From NCBI GenBank assembly GCA_012295275.1, contig CM022673.1, positions 28,587,136-28,651,135 of the forward strand: a DNA stretch of 64,000 nt. Direction: 5' to 3'. The position numbers and the translations under genes were made by a program. Each line of letters begins with the position of its first letter. The first letter of the stretch is position 1. The stretch is from Chrysomallon squamiferum. Lineage: Eukaryota; Mollusca; Gastropoda; Neomphalida; Peltospiridae. The notes beneath the pieces were generated by a model. The model was not told where the DNA came from, ran no database searches, and saw only the letters and a list, made by a program, of their open reading frames with translations. This document shows, piece after piece, positions 33,043 to 45,414 of this stretch.

Positions 33043-34056
33043 ATCAATGCATGGAATTTAAAAAAACTAATGCTTCTTTTAGAACAGTATAAAAAAAGTC
33101 ATATCAAACCTCTATCGATAATTATTTTTATTTTTGATTGCCACACATTTTCATCTTTATTTTTTTGCTTTTGAATTGTTATTATTATTATTGTTATTGT
33201 TATTGCTGTTGTTGTGTTTGTTGTTTGATTTAGATTATATATATATAGATAGACAGATAGATAGATAGATAAGATCATTATATACACACACACACACACA
33301 TAAAACAAATAATCTAATATCATCACTATTTTTTGTTTTCCCTGAAGAAATGAACGCACGTCCGAAAAATCTGTGAAGCATTTAAAATGATATCAGATTT
33401 ACTCGACATATTTACATAGACTTTTTGTTCTCGGCAGCTAGATAGCTTTCGTGTGGGCGGCATTTATCTGCAAATATCTGATTATTCCTTTTTAGCAACA
33501 TATTTTTATTATTAAGTATTTTTTGTTATGAGGTCGCAAAAAAGTACTGTTATCAGAGCAAACCAAACATAATGATTTCCACAGTTTTTATTCACAGATT
33601 GTTTTCAGTGTGTGCTGAATAAAGCAAAACTGAAGACAGACGTATTTAATTTTTTTTTTTTTCGTTCTAATTATTTAGCATGATGGTGTTTTAATATGGT
33701 TTTAACATTAATTATTTCAAACAGATCCTAATTGTGATAAGCTTTGTTTCTAATTTTGTTGTTGATGTGATTTTAGGACTGGCTGACAAGGTTGTAGAGT
33801 CTGTTAATTGTTATATGTATAAAGAGCTTTGTATTTACGTACATTATACACTTGTTTTCTGTGTATTGTTTGTTGTACTTTCCTATGAATGTACATGTTT
33901 GCGAGTAAGTAGCTACATTATTTAGAGACTACGGGACTAACAGAGCAGAAAAACATTAATATTACTGATGATGATGGTGAATATGATGATAATGAAAATA
34001 ACGCAAAAATAAAAATCGATTAACAATAACAAAAACAACAGCAATAATAATAATAC

Positions 34057-34057
34057 T

Positions 34058-34092
<35 letters not shown>

Positions 34093-34165
34093 TAGTAGTA
34101 GTAGCAGCAGCAGCAGCAGCAGCAAAGCAATAATAATAATAATAATACAGCAACAACAACAACAA
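34057..34165 (+). repeat. (AGC)n-(AGT)n-(AGC)n-(AAT)n-(AAC)n compound repeat
   Basis: Symmetrical AGC-AGT-AGC blocks followed by AAT and CAA units. Confidence 0.95.
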
Positions 34166-34389
34166 GAGTAATAAAGGGAAAATTTCTGTATTGTCTCTTC
34201 CTTGTGTTCTAATTCCTAAGTCGCGTGTCCAGATTTGCATGTTTAAACCTTTTAAACCTCTGTTACGTAAATATCTCACAGTAAATTAAACTAACCTACA
34301 TATTTAGTCATTTAGCTTGGCATCCGAATATCTGCATGCAATATTAATGAAATACAATTTTTTACGTTTATTGTTCCAATCTCGAAATA

Positions 34390-34715
34390 GACTGTAGATA
34401 TTTAAATAAAAACATTTTCTCCTTTAACGCACATTTTTTCTGTATTAGTCTGGTTAGAACTAAGCTATAATTACGCAGAAGTTCTATTATTATCTGTGTC
34501 AGTTTACTTTTCAAATGACGACAGAAACTGCAGAATTAAATAATAAAACATTTTCTGTTTTAACATACGTTTTTTTTTTTGTTTTTTCATTCTGCGTCAG
34601 AGTAGTCGAAAGTAAGCTTCAACTGTACTGAGTTTCTATTATTATCTACGTATGTTTTCTTTTCAAATGACAAAAGAGAATTTAGATTTAAATAACAAAA
34701 CATTTCCTCGTTTAA
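34390..34715 (+). repeat. Degenerate tandem repeat, about 145-bp unit, 2.3 copies
   Basis: AAATAA-AAAACATTTTCT recurs at 34404, 34538 and 34690. TTCTATTATTATCT followed by TTTTCAAATGAC recurs at about 34482 and 34634. Spacing is 134-152 bp. Confidence 0.85.
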
Positions 34716-34913
34716 TGCATATTTTCACTAACGAAGTATCTGCAGTAATCTGCAAGTACATAATACTTACTTTCCTATCACTGTTTACATAATAAGTTAA
34801 TGGTCAGTGATTGAAATACGTTTTAGAAACTAGGAGTTCGCTAAGTTCGGTGACAGAGAGTGGGAAGCGGGGAGCTTGCACAGTTATATCTGTTGTTGTT
34901 GTTGTATATATAG

Positions 34914-34915
<2 letters not shown>

Positions 34916-34964
<49 letters not shown>
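34916..34964 (+). repeat. (TG)n microsatellite
   Basis: About 24 TG units. Confidence 0.97.
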
Positions 34965-34967
<3 letters not shown>

Positions 34968-35523
34968 ATATTGCTTTTTGTTTTTTCTACGGAGGATTGC
35001 AACAAACTCTCTCAAATGGCCAATAGCTACTCATACGCAATACACTTCCTTGATTGAATAAGTGTTTTACACTCACAAAAAGAAAAATAATAATAGTAAT
35101 AAAAAAATAATAATAATTAACTAAAAATGAAATAAAAGCATCAACTTTTAAATTTCACTTCTAACTTCAGAATACCTTTACGATATTTTGTGGTCGTGAA
35201 GGCTACTGTAATACTGAACAACTACTAATAATGCTTGCCCAGTTAATTCACTGTTATCTTATAAATCATTCGAAGGAGAAAAACAAAAGTACAGAAGAAG
35301 AAGAAACTTCCGTTATTTAAATCTAATGTCTCGCTAGAATTTTGAAGTGGAAACTTACAGTGGTAATGTAACTAAGGGTCAGTGGTGAAAAGTCTACAGT
35401 TTGTGTTTCTGCATCTATGTCGTTTTTTGTTGCTTTTTCATTCTTTTTATTCTTTGTTTGTATGTTTGTTTGTTTTGTTACTTAAATGAAAAAAATGTCA
35501 TTATTTTATTAACCCAGATAACC

Positions 35524-35820
35524 ATGGAAGCAACAAAACATTTCAAATTTACGTTCATATCGCCTTCGCTCATTGACTTTCTTCCCGTAACGGTCACTCC
35601 ACCTTTAGCATGCGCACCACACTGCGAACTGGTAGAACTGGTGATTAATAAATTAACACGCAATTTTCAAATTATCGCTAACCAAACCAATCCAAACTGC
35701 ATCGATTGCCAGTCAGCGGGATGTTTTACCAGTGTCCACACGCATTGCTTAAACCAGGTGCTACTTTACAATTTTTTCACAGAGGTACGTGCCAGTTCAG
35801 CTCTTAATTGGACTGACTAA
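35524..35820 (+). CDS. Candidate ORF with possible splice donor, unrecognised
   Basis: A Met at 35524 opens a Cys-containing, non-repetitive frame (M-E-A-T-K-H-F-K-F; L-A-C-A-P-H-C-E-L-V; N-C-I-D-C-Q-S-A-G-C-F). Near its end it contains TTCACAGAG|GTACGT, a plausible donor at about 35786. The alternative is the shorter frame on the other strand over 35478-35663. No family is recognised, and the next exon candidate at 37141 does not match its phase in the most open frame. Confidence 0.2.
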   Translation: MEATKHFKFTFISPSLIDFLPVTVTPPLACAPHCELVELVINKLTRNFQIIANQTNPNCIDCQSAGCFTSVHTHCLNQVLLYNFFTEVRASSALNWTD

Positions 35821-36338
35821 TTATTTTTTGATGTGACCGACACACAATGAATAACCAATAAATCTTTTACCTTGGCAGCAGATTTTTTTTTTTTTTTTTT
35901 ATTGAGCTGACATTTCTAGGTTAATCATTTGCCATTAAAATTTTTGCTGGCGTCGTTTTGATTTCTTTTCTTTAGAACATAAATAAAACCATAAAAAAAA
36001 AAATATATATATAGAATAAAAAATAAAAATAATCTAAATAATGACGACTGCAAACTTTGACACAGTATATTAAGATATAGGTCAACGGGTTAAAAATAAA
36101 TAACGAAGATGAAAAGAGTAGCAATATCAGTGTACTCAGATGTAGGTTACCAGGTTAGGAAGTTAGATGCGTGTAATTAAATATTATTAGAAGTCTTAAA
36201 ATGATTCATAAAACTTGAGATGAAAAAGAGAAGTAATTACAGTTGCCTTACGTCAGATAGATAGATCTCAACATTCGCTTGTTGTAATATAATATGTTTC
36301 TACCTATTACCTTGAATCAAAGCGATAATAAATAAATG

Positions 36339-36339
<1 letters not shown>

Positions 36340-36379
<40 letters not shown>
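36340..36379. repeat. (AT)n microsatellite
   Basis: A pure AT run of 40 bp, self-complementary. Confidence 0.96.
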
Positions 36380-36384
<5 letters not shown>

Positions 36385-37140
36385 AAAATAAAAACAAATA
36401 ACAAATGCCCATAACAGCAACAACAAACAAACAAAAACAAAAAAAGAAAAGAAAAAGTTAAAAATACAAAACAAAAAATAACAAATACGATGGAAGAACA
36501 TTAACTCTCCCATAGATAATTAAACTTCAGAGATCTTTTTTTTTCTTCTTTTTTTTGTTTCCCCGATTTTCGCTAAAATACTGAAGATGATTTCAGGGTC
36601 ATTTTGAAAACGAAGAAGACTGAACAATCAATGCAGCGATCATGTTTTCGACATTTAGTGAGAGAAGTAGGATTAAAGATTAAATATAATCTTATATTAA
36701 AGCATTAACTTTGAAAAAAAATGTATTCAAAATGAAAAATGCATTATTTTCATGAATGTTATATATCAGCGATTATAATGTATACATCACAAAATTAGAA
36801 CTGATTCCAATACGAAAAATGATACCTTTTAGGGAATATTGCCCTAGGTGTAATATTATTTATAATTATATATATTTTCACCTGTATAAAGAAAGGTAAA
36901 GAAGATAATGGTTTGCATGAGAGTATTGATCTCTCTGCACTGACGATATTTATCAGTAAAAAAACTACACCAGAGCAAGATGCTTTTAACTTAAGTTTAC
37001 CTAATGTCCTTAAAACTAAAATCTACGTCCTCACTCACTTGACATTAACACTGCATAAACTCAGTCGTTATGCTGGTAACTGAATCATGAGAAAAATGTA
37101 GGCAAGCATGTGTTTTATCACTTGTGTTTTTTTCTGCAGG

Positions 37141-37290
37141 TGGATTCGGTTGTTTCAGCTGGTGGAAGGATTCAATGAGGAAGTGAAGGCAACAGGTGAA
37201 CAACTGCAAACCGCTGAGTGTTGTTCTACTGCAGCGAATTCGAGTAAAAGTCAAACACTGATACGTTTAAAGAACTGTACTGTCAATGTG
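37141..37290 (+). CDS. Candidate internal exon, unrecognised
   Basis: A strong acceptor (tgtttttttctgcag) precedes an open frame reading W-I-R-L-F-Q-L-V-E-G-F-N-E-E-V-K-A, an amphipathic helical stretch, then a Cys/Ser-rich part. A possible donor, AATGTG|GTAAAT, closes it at 37290. Base composition is GC-richer than the flanks. The upstream exon would need to end with two bases of a codon. No partner exon or family was identified. Confidence 0.3.
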
Positions 37291-37479
37291 GTAAATCTGT
37301 ATGATACTTATCATCATTTATTAAATTGTATTTATTAATTAATTTATTTTAATCTTCGATATGTTGTAAAAACAATTATCTGCAGCGTCTTTGATATATA
37401 ATAAAATAATTATGATGTCATAGGATTTGACGTAATATTGTAAAAATTGTATAATCTGTCTTTAGTAATGATCTGTGTT

Positions 37480-37690
37480 AAGTGACTGTCTGATTAATTC
37501 ATTCGTTCTGTCTCTGACTGATGTTTTCGTTCACAGATTTAGTTAATTATTCCCTGATTCATTCGTTGGATCACTAATTCATTAATACATCAATCGATTG
37601 ATTCAGCGATTCGATCACTGATCAGTTAGTTCACAGAAGCAGTGATTTATTTATTCACTGATTCGGCACTGATTCATCGATCCAACCCTT
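37480..37690 (+). repeat. Degenerate ACTGATTCATT-type short tandem repeat
   Basis: CTGATTCA-, CACTGAT- and ATTCATTCG-like words recur every 12-20 bp with many point changes. Confidence 0.7.
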
Positions 37691-37889
37691 CATTATCCAT
37701 TCACTTTAAAACATTTTATTTTTATTTATTTTTTTTACTAAAAGCAATAATGTTTTCAATTACCGTTTGTTTTTCAATGATTTTTTTTTTTATTTTATTT
37801 TTCAATTTTTTTTTTTTTTTAAATTATTTTTATTTACTTTTTCTTGAATATTTCTTGTTAGCTTTTAAAAAGACAATTTGCCGAGGAAG

Positions 37890-38120
37890 TCTCTCTCTCT
37901 CTCTACTCGGGCCTTGGTCTTGCAGTGAATGACTTTCATTAATAATTCATCGACGTATTAACCGCAATGCATGCTGATTTCAGTGCTCCGTGACGACCAG
38001 ACTTAGCTGGACAGGTTAATGAAAAATGCATTTACTCCCTCAGACTGGGGACAGAATTAAACCCGGTGATTCGACGTCCAGCCTCCAAGTCCATTCATTA
38101 CAACCGCATCGATTGGCGGG
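37890..38120 (-). mobile_element. tRNA-derived SINE-like element with (GA)n tail
   Basis: On the minus strand an A-box-like TGCGGTTGTAATGAATGG is followed by CTTGGAGGCTGGACG and a B-box-like CCGGGTTTAATTCTGTCCC. About 140 nt of unrelated body follows, ending GACCAAGGCCCGAGTAGAGAG, i.e. a short (GA)n tail at 37904-37890. The head/body/simple-tail layout is that of a SINE. Boundaries are approximate and no target-site duplication was seen. Confidence 0.45.
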
Positions 38121-38706
38121 TTACTGCTGCCGCTGTTGTTATTGTTGTTTATGATAATGTCGCTGACGTTGCTGATGACGTTCTGCTTGATAATAGTTAC
38201 GGCGATGATGTTCCGTTGCTGTTGAAGTAATGATGTTTTTGGTTCTTTGTTATGAAGATGGTTGTGTATACGATTTATGATGTTGATGATGATGATGAAG
38301 ATGATGATGAGATTGTTATTGTTATATAATAATAATAATAATGATGATGATATATTTGTTTATGGCTATGTTATGATGACATTGATGTTTTTGTTGATGA
38401 TAATTATAATGATAATATTGGTTTTGATAATACTGCTGATAATACATTTATTTAAATGATGTTTACTATCATGATCATCAAACGTTCCTTACGTTGTTTT
38501 TTTTTCTTCTTCTTCTTCTAGATACTCATAACGATGTTAATGGTTTTGATTCTGCTGCAGGTTTTGTTGCATCTGTTATTTTAGTTGTTGCTGTGATTAT
38601 GTTGATGATCATGATGATGATGATGATGATGACGACGGTAATAATAGTAATTTAGTTTATTTCAGTGTAGTTTCACATTTACACATAAAAGCTATTGCAG
38701 ACGTAT

Positions 38707-38749
<43 letters not shown>

Positions 38750-40195
38750 ATGTGTGTATCTGCTTTCGTGTATGTTTTAATGCTGCATAAATACAGAAGT
38801 TACATAAATAGATGGCTGAACTAAAAATTACCGACATTTATCTATTATATTCTATTTAAGTCCTGACAAGGAATGAAATCGCTGTATCAAATGTGTCTGA
38901 GTATCATGGAAACACGCTTTCTCGACACGTCACTGCCAGCTGTGGTGTTTGTAAATCACGGAACTATTGTAATCATTTCCTTGTATGTATTTATCTCCGA
39001 AATATTACACATTAAGCCTCGTTCACACAGTCCGACTTGCAGTATCCCACCTGACCGTCAAATCGTAATTATTAAAATTATGCGCTCGTTCGGAGTTCAT
39101 TTGATTCCACGAAATTAAAACGAGGACAGAAACTGAAAGAAAACAAATGGTTGTAATAATAACAACAATTAGATATTTTTGTGTGTGTGAAAGATAATAA
39201 CAGCTATTAAAATCGCTCCCTGTGAAAGAACATTGCTTCACAAAGGAAAATTGATTGCATAGACAATCAATACCATCTGCAGTTGTCTGGTGAGAAATTA
39301 TTACGCTGGAAATAGTAGATGTCCCCTTGTTTCTATTTTCGCTATTCCACCCACCTCTGACGATTTTCCTACATTAAATATTCATTTGTTTATTTAAAGG
39401 TCTGAATATTTGGGGGGGAATTTTTTTTTTTTTTTTTTTTTTTTCTCTAAGCAACTTTGGCAAAGATTTCCATGCTGAAGAGATTTAAATCGTGGAACTG
39501 TTGATAAGGTTCATATAGAAATGGAATTGATTCGACAGTACAAAGTAAATTTGTTGTAAAATATTATGAACTCAGCATGTTGGTTCTAGCCATTCTCAAG
39601 TGCTTTAATCAAGATCGAAGAGATGAGAAAAATGTAGCCGAGAGCCCCTCTGCTGTTGAAACAAAGCTTTGTAAAGTTTGAAATATCAAGACAAATACAA
39701 AAAAAAAAAAAAAAAAAAAAAAATTTGTGAAATATAGTACTGCATACGCTAGGATTACAAACCTGTACGTGTAGTGTGATGTCCATTAAATAGTATTATC
39801 CTTTAATCACTGTATGCAGTGGCAAGACTTGGTAACTAGATACACTTCTATATTTCTGGGACGGAACTGTATTTACGTCGATAAATTAATTATGAGTTAC
39901 GTTCACGTTTAAATTTACTTCTGTAATGTTTAACAGCTGGTTTAGAACTTAAAAGACAGTTTCGAAAATAGCATCACTAACAAAAATATATATATATTTT
40001 TATTATTTAAGAACATTTTTTTTTTTTCAGATATGTATAACGAAATCAACACGCGAGAAATTACCTAAATATAGGTATGTGTGCTTATGATTTGAAGCAT
40101 GTATGTATATATGTGTATGTTTATGTGTTTATGTATGCATTTATGTGTTTGCAGGTGCATGTTTTATCTGACTGGATGGACTGATGTACGGATGA

Positions 40196-40196
<1 letters not shown>

Positions 40197-40278
<82 letters not shown>
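40197..40278 (+). repeat. (GATA)n microsatellite
   Basis: About 20 uninterrupted units. Confidence 0.97.
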
Positions 40279-40279
<1 letters not shown>

Positions 40280-41958
40280 GATAGATAAATGATCCATGAG
40301 TTGATAAGACTAAAGGATGGATTCCATTAAAAACATAAATCAGTGGCATGTTATAAAACACAGAGAGGACGAGTATTAACGAGTTGTCCGGTGTCGTGCT
40401 AGTTAGCTGACCAGGTCAGGATATGAAGTATCTTTATTTAACGACTTCTACGTGCGCCTCTCACGATTTAATTGCCCCACTTCTTTCACGTACTGGCTGA
40501 CTTCAAGCTTCCTGATACTAGACTCACTGAGCCTGATGCAGTTAGATACTATACCTCATTTCTTTACCAGTCTGCACATTCAGTTTGTATCGATGTATTC
40601 AGATTTTGATAGAAACACGTAGCGTGGCTTTACAGTTTAAGTAAAAAGAAAATAATAATAATATTACTTGTATAGAGTAAGAGAAATTAAATAATGTAAT
40701 GAAACAGATGAAAAGAGAACGTGTTAAAGTAAGGGAGAGTGAGACAGAGAGGGAATGACGATGAGGTAGACGGTGTATGTTTGTGGGTGAGAGACTGGCA
40801 AAAAGTAACAAAGATTGTATTTTATTTATACTGGAGATAACAGTTCTAATAAATATCTATGATACGTCTTAGATTTATCCTTAGATCAGTTCTTCGGAAA
40901 ATGATTTGCTGTAATTTATTAAGTAATAACAGAAACAAAATTCTAACCTCAAATGACTCGAGAGATGTCCTTTATAACAAAGTTATTTACATTGCTGATG
41001 TTATTACAGTTTATTATTTTTTCGACTAACCGTTCTTAATGTGTTATTTCACATGGACAGTTTTGTTTTCATGCTACAACTACCACTGCATCCAGCGTTC
41101 GTGATTTACGGCACAGGAAATCAAACGTGTGTGTTTTAATTAAATCGCGATTGAATGGGAGTAACACGCGTGGAACCCCAACATGGTCGGTTCAGTATAT
41201 TCGAGCAATTGTTCTACGGCTTGTGACCTAGATTTCCGGTCGCTGATTTCGTCGTTTGAAAAACCTAGTTCTTCGCTGTTGTTTGGCACACATAAATCAC
41301 ATTGTTCCACGGCTCACTTCTGAAATGGGGTGATCAAAGTATAGAACAGCAGGGAAAAGAAACAGGGTGTGTTTTCCTTTCTCAGGCAAATCGATCGGAC
41401 CGACTTGGGACCAGTTAGCTTCCAACACCGATCGCAATACAGGACAATCACCAGCTACGCAAAGGGTCAAAAAAAAAAATTATAAAAAAAATAATGACAT
41501 CAGAAAGACAGCCAATTTATCAGACGACTGATAACATCTTAAACCATCGCGTCGGTTACTCGCTTTGTGCAACTTATTATTGGCTATAATTAGCCTCCGC
41601 GCGCAAAGTCTTGATTAGAACTCTTTCCTGTTTGGACAAGCAAAGTGATGCGTCAGCGCTGGCGAGGCTGATGATGAACGCAGAACTGTCGTGCTCGCTG
41701 GAATCTCAAGAAAAAAGAAAATGTTTTGCGTAGCGACGGTTAGCAGACAGTTTGTTAATCGGTGCATAATCCGTGTCAGACACATCCCCTTCACTGCTAC
41801 GAGGATCAAGTTAGAGTTGTTTTTTTTTGCGTGGGTTTGTCTTGTTTAACTGACGAGAGTTGTTGTTGACACGAGAAGACAGGTGGGTGAGTGGAGAGAC
41901 ACGAAATGAAATCGTAGAAACGCTTAATAAAATACGCGATTTAACTCAGCTTGACACA

Positions 41959-42130
41959 ACGTGACAGCACATGACTGGCGTTACAAAACATGAAAGAAAG
42001 TGACAGAATCGTGAATGAACGTGATACAATTGATGACTTGACGTGACTCGACGTGACGCGACGTGATCTAACATCTACAAAACGTGATATACAACGTGAT
42101 AAAAATGATTAAAAACGTCTTAAAACGTGA
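41959..42130 (+). repeat. ACGTGA cluster (eight exact copies)
   Basis: ACGTGA starts at 41959, 42019, 42041, 42051, 42061, 42082, 42094 and 42125, with related GTGA/CATGA words between. A further copy lies at 42334. The three at 42041-42066 are exactly 10 bp apart. Confidence 0.85.
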
Positions 42131-43199
42131 CAAAACATGAATTAATGCGATAAAATAAAACATCAGATTATATTTTATATTATGTACTGTAAACCATGAT
42201 ACGATATTATGTAAAGTCACATATTTTAATTTATTATATTATTTACTTGTACCCAGAAACGCTTTATCAAACCATTAGATAACAACAATCACAGCAGAAT
42301 TCAAACAAGAGCAAAAGGGCAAAACATTATGTAACGTGACGGAACCTTCACCAAATGAATTTGTATATTTATTTACATATGATATTTTATGTTATATAAA
42401 ATATTTGCCAATAAATGCAAAACATTAAAAAAAACCCACTAAATTATGCAATTATTATGACGAGATCCGACGTTATATGATGTTAATATGTTTTTATTCA
42501 GTATAGCAAACATGTCTTAATTTACTTTATTTGTTTATTTTATTCTGTTTTATGATGTGATATTTCGCTAATACTTCTGTATTTCTTTGCAATGATGATG
42601 ATGATCATGATGATAATAAATAAATAAATAAATAAATCAATAAAAATAGCAAGACTAATAGTAGTAACAACAATAGCAACAACATAATAATATTGATGAT
42701 GATGATAATAGCAACAACTACAATGTCCACCACTATCTCAACTATTTCTATTAAGAATACTGCTGCTGCTGCTAGTACTATGATGATGATGGTCCAATGA
42801 TGAAAAAAGCAAATGCTTATATATATATAATACGCACGCACGCAGACATCATCTCTATATTCATCACCCTGTTCCATAGATGACGATAATTATGCATCGT
42901 CAAAAGTTTGATTTTACTGTTTACATTAATATTATTAACAAACACGTCAGTTAACTCGGTGACGTAATAGCTCCAACAAGTGTAATTTCATTGTGTTTTT
43001 CTAGGTATTTATTTATTTTATTTTATTTTAATTATTTTATTTTATTTATTTATTTCTTCTCTCTCTCTCTCTCTCTCTTTGATTTCAGAATCTGTGTCAT
43101 ATCAGTCCTTTTTATTTTTTTTTTAGTTATTCTGTTAATGACGTCAGCCGTTCTTCTCTGAAATGAAGATACGCTTGTCAAACGACCTAATCCTGTCCT

Positions 43200-43535
43200 T
43201 TGGTTTCCATTCACGAACTAATCCGTTATATTACTCTCACTGAAAACCTTCATAACACAGCTAATGAATGGAATCTCTTTTTGATTCCCATTTCCGAGTG
43301 CTACGCCAAGCTCTCAGGAACTGGCGATTCTTGGGCGCCTACTTTTCGTCGAAAATTGCAAAACTGCGACCCAGTTCCTTTGGAATTAGATAGCAGATCC
43401 GCACGATGTTTACACGAGAAGCTAAGACAGCTGATCACAAGCGCAATTAACCGTCAATCTAGCAGAGGTGATAATTTCCTGTGGGTTTTCTTAGATATAG
43501 CAGCAGCGTCCGACAGCGCCGTAGAATTGGTTTAA
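43200..43535 (+). CDS. Candidate ORF, 111 residues, unrecognised
   Basis: This non-repetitive frame starts M-V-S-I-H-E-L-I-R-Y and includes W-N-L-F-L-I-P-I-S-E-C-Y-A-K-L, R-C-L-H-E-K-L-R-Q-L-I-T-S-A-I-N-R and D-I-A-A-A-S-D-S-A-V-E-L-V-stop. Its GC content exceeds the surroundings and it sits just 3' of a (TTTTA)n-(CT)n patch. It could be a small gene, part of an exon, or chance. I recognise no domain. Confidence 0.2.
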   Translation: MVSIHELIRYITLTENLHNTANEWNLFLIPISECYAKLSGTGDSWAPTFRRKLQNCDPVPLELDSRSARCLHEKLRQLITSAINRQSSRGDNFLWVFLDIAAASDSAVELV

Positions 43536-43683
43536 TTCGGAGAACGCTGTGAAAGCAAAAAGTTATTAACGTATTTTTAGCAAAGTTGTAAAATCCTGAA
43601 AGTTTCTGCATCATTCGTTCCCACTTCATTTTTCTATATTTAATCCATGATTCAGTGTTTTGTGTTAAAAAACAAACCATCAA

Positions 43684-43684
<1 letters not shown>

Positions 43685-43776
<92 letters not shown>

Positions 43777-43820
43777 CCTCCCTCCCTCTCTCTATGTCTG
43801 TCTGTCTGTCTGTCTATTTG
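43685..43820 (+). repeat. (CT)n-(CCCT)n-(TGTC)n compound repeat
   Basis: CT to about 43771, then CCCT units and TGTC units. Confidence 0.96.
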
Positions 43821-44011
43821 TTTACAGAGAGGCAGAGACAGAGAGAGATTCTATGTTTTATGGTGTCATATAAAGAGAGGTGAAATCTGTTGCAAAAATA
43901 CTACGGGCAATAGCTTTTCATTAGTAGATCGTGATCAAAACACATTTGCTACACTTTCAACTGTTTAACCCAGTTTAATAATAAATACTGTAAATACATT
44001 CCACACATAAA

Positions 44012-44273
44012 TACTACTACTACTACTACCACTACTACTACTAGTACAACTACTACTACTACTACCACTTCTACTACAACAACAACAACTACTACTACTA
44101 CTACCACTTCTACTACAACAACTACTACTACTACTACTACTACCACTACTACTACTACTACTACTGCTACTACCACTTCTACTACAACAACAACTTCTAT
44201 CTACTACTACTACTACTACTACTACTAATAATAAATAAATAAATAAATAAATAAAATAAATAAAATAAATAAA
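44012..44273 (+). repeat. (ACT)n with ACC/TTC/ACA variants, then (TAAA)n
   Basis: The block ACTACTACTACCACTTCTAC followed by AACAAC recurs at intervals, showing a higher-order unit of roughly 45-60 bp. Confidence 0.93.
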
Positions 44274-44349
44274 GATGCTAAATACCTGCACGAAGCCATA
44301 TTATAATACTAAACGTATGAAAACCTATAAAAATATCTTGCGTTCCTCT

Positions 44350-44545
44350 GTATGCTTGTGCAGTCTATCAACTGATAACGAACATAAGTGTCCGTGTGTG
44401 TTTGCATAACTTCATAATGTTTGCGCAATTCATCAAACCGCGTAAAAAAAAAAAAAAAAAAAATAAGATTCTGTTTTTGCAATTTATCAGATGATAACGA
44501 ATATCTCTGTGTGTGCTTGCACAATCTATCACAACTGAAGAGAGA
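44350..44545 (+). repeat. Degenerate tandem repeat, about 45-65-bp unit
   Basis: TTGCRCAATYTATCA with ACTGATAACGAAYAT and a GTGTGTG spacer recurs at about 44353, 44398, 44472 and 44513. A poly(A) tract (44444-44463) interrupts it. Confidence 0.75.
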
Positions 44546-45047
44546 AATTCCTTGCTGGAGATAGAGGAATACAGAGGGAACGAGCCACTTTGAAATCCAA
44601 TGCATCTTTAAAATACTTTGGAATCAGACTACGATAAAAATCACATAGAATGAAAGAAATATTGCAATAACGTAATCTCTGATCTCGTGTAAGTTATGTA
44701 TGATAAATTAAAGATGTCAGGTTTATATTTTATCTACTGTAATGGATTCTTTCCATTAAAAAAAAAAAATAGGATTACAAAATTCCACTCAGGTGCAGTT
44801 GTATTTAAATGGAAGTTTTGGAAGGCCATCTCTGTAATTCATTTTATATATAATACTGTTCTTTCTTTTATATACAAAACTGTTTCAGGTAGTTGTTATT
44901 TTTTTATTCATTCATTCATTCATTCACTTTTCTTTTTTCTTTTATTTTTTTTTTTCCTTTGGATTAATTTGATTATTACTGAATTAATTAATTAAACTTT
45001 TTCTTTAACTTTAATTCCTGAGTATAATATTAGCTTTCCATTATTTA

Positions 45048-45071
45048 AAATAATAATAATAATAATAATAA

Positions 45072-45102
<31 letters not shown>

Positions 45103-45127
45103 AAGAAGAAGAAGAAGAAGAAGAAGA
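45048..45127 (+). repeat. (AAT)n-(AAG)n compound microsatellite
   Basis: AAT units switch abruptly to about 18 AAG units at 45073. Confidence 0.96.
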
Positions 45128-45379
45128 ATCCATTTATATTTGTTTATAAAAAGCAGTTCTCTTTAGATAGAAACGTATAGAGGTTAAAGTCATGGAGTTT
45201 AGTTGGAACAAGAATTTGTTTTTTAAATAGAGCAAAGCTAATAGGTAAGACAATACGTTGCTTTTCAACTCTAGCCAACTTACCTACAGCTGTGTCCTAT
45301 ACTTTAGTGGAACATCCATGGAAAAAAAATCGAACACTCTGAATTTTTATAAAATAAAAAGACAGAAATGGCAAACTAA

Positions 45380-45414
<35 letters not shown>

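Larger units (their letters stand above)
32019..43199. other. Repeat-rich stretch, no recognised gene beyond listed candidates
   Basis: Holds GGT/GAT-rich sequence at 32105-32175, (GATA)n and (CA)n near 33240-33300, GAT/GTT-rich sequence at 38130-38640, poly(T) at 38709-38743 and 39421-39443, and CpG-richer unique DNA at 41080-41900. No further exons were supported. Confidence 0.5.

Noticed and set aside
35524-37180. Joining the 35.5-kb ORF to the 37.1-kb exon as one gene
   Set aside because: The donor at 35786 is phase 0. Joined there, the 37141 exon stops after 12 codons, and its long open frame needs a different phase.
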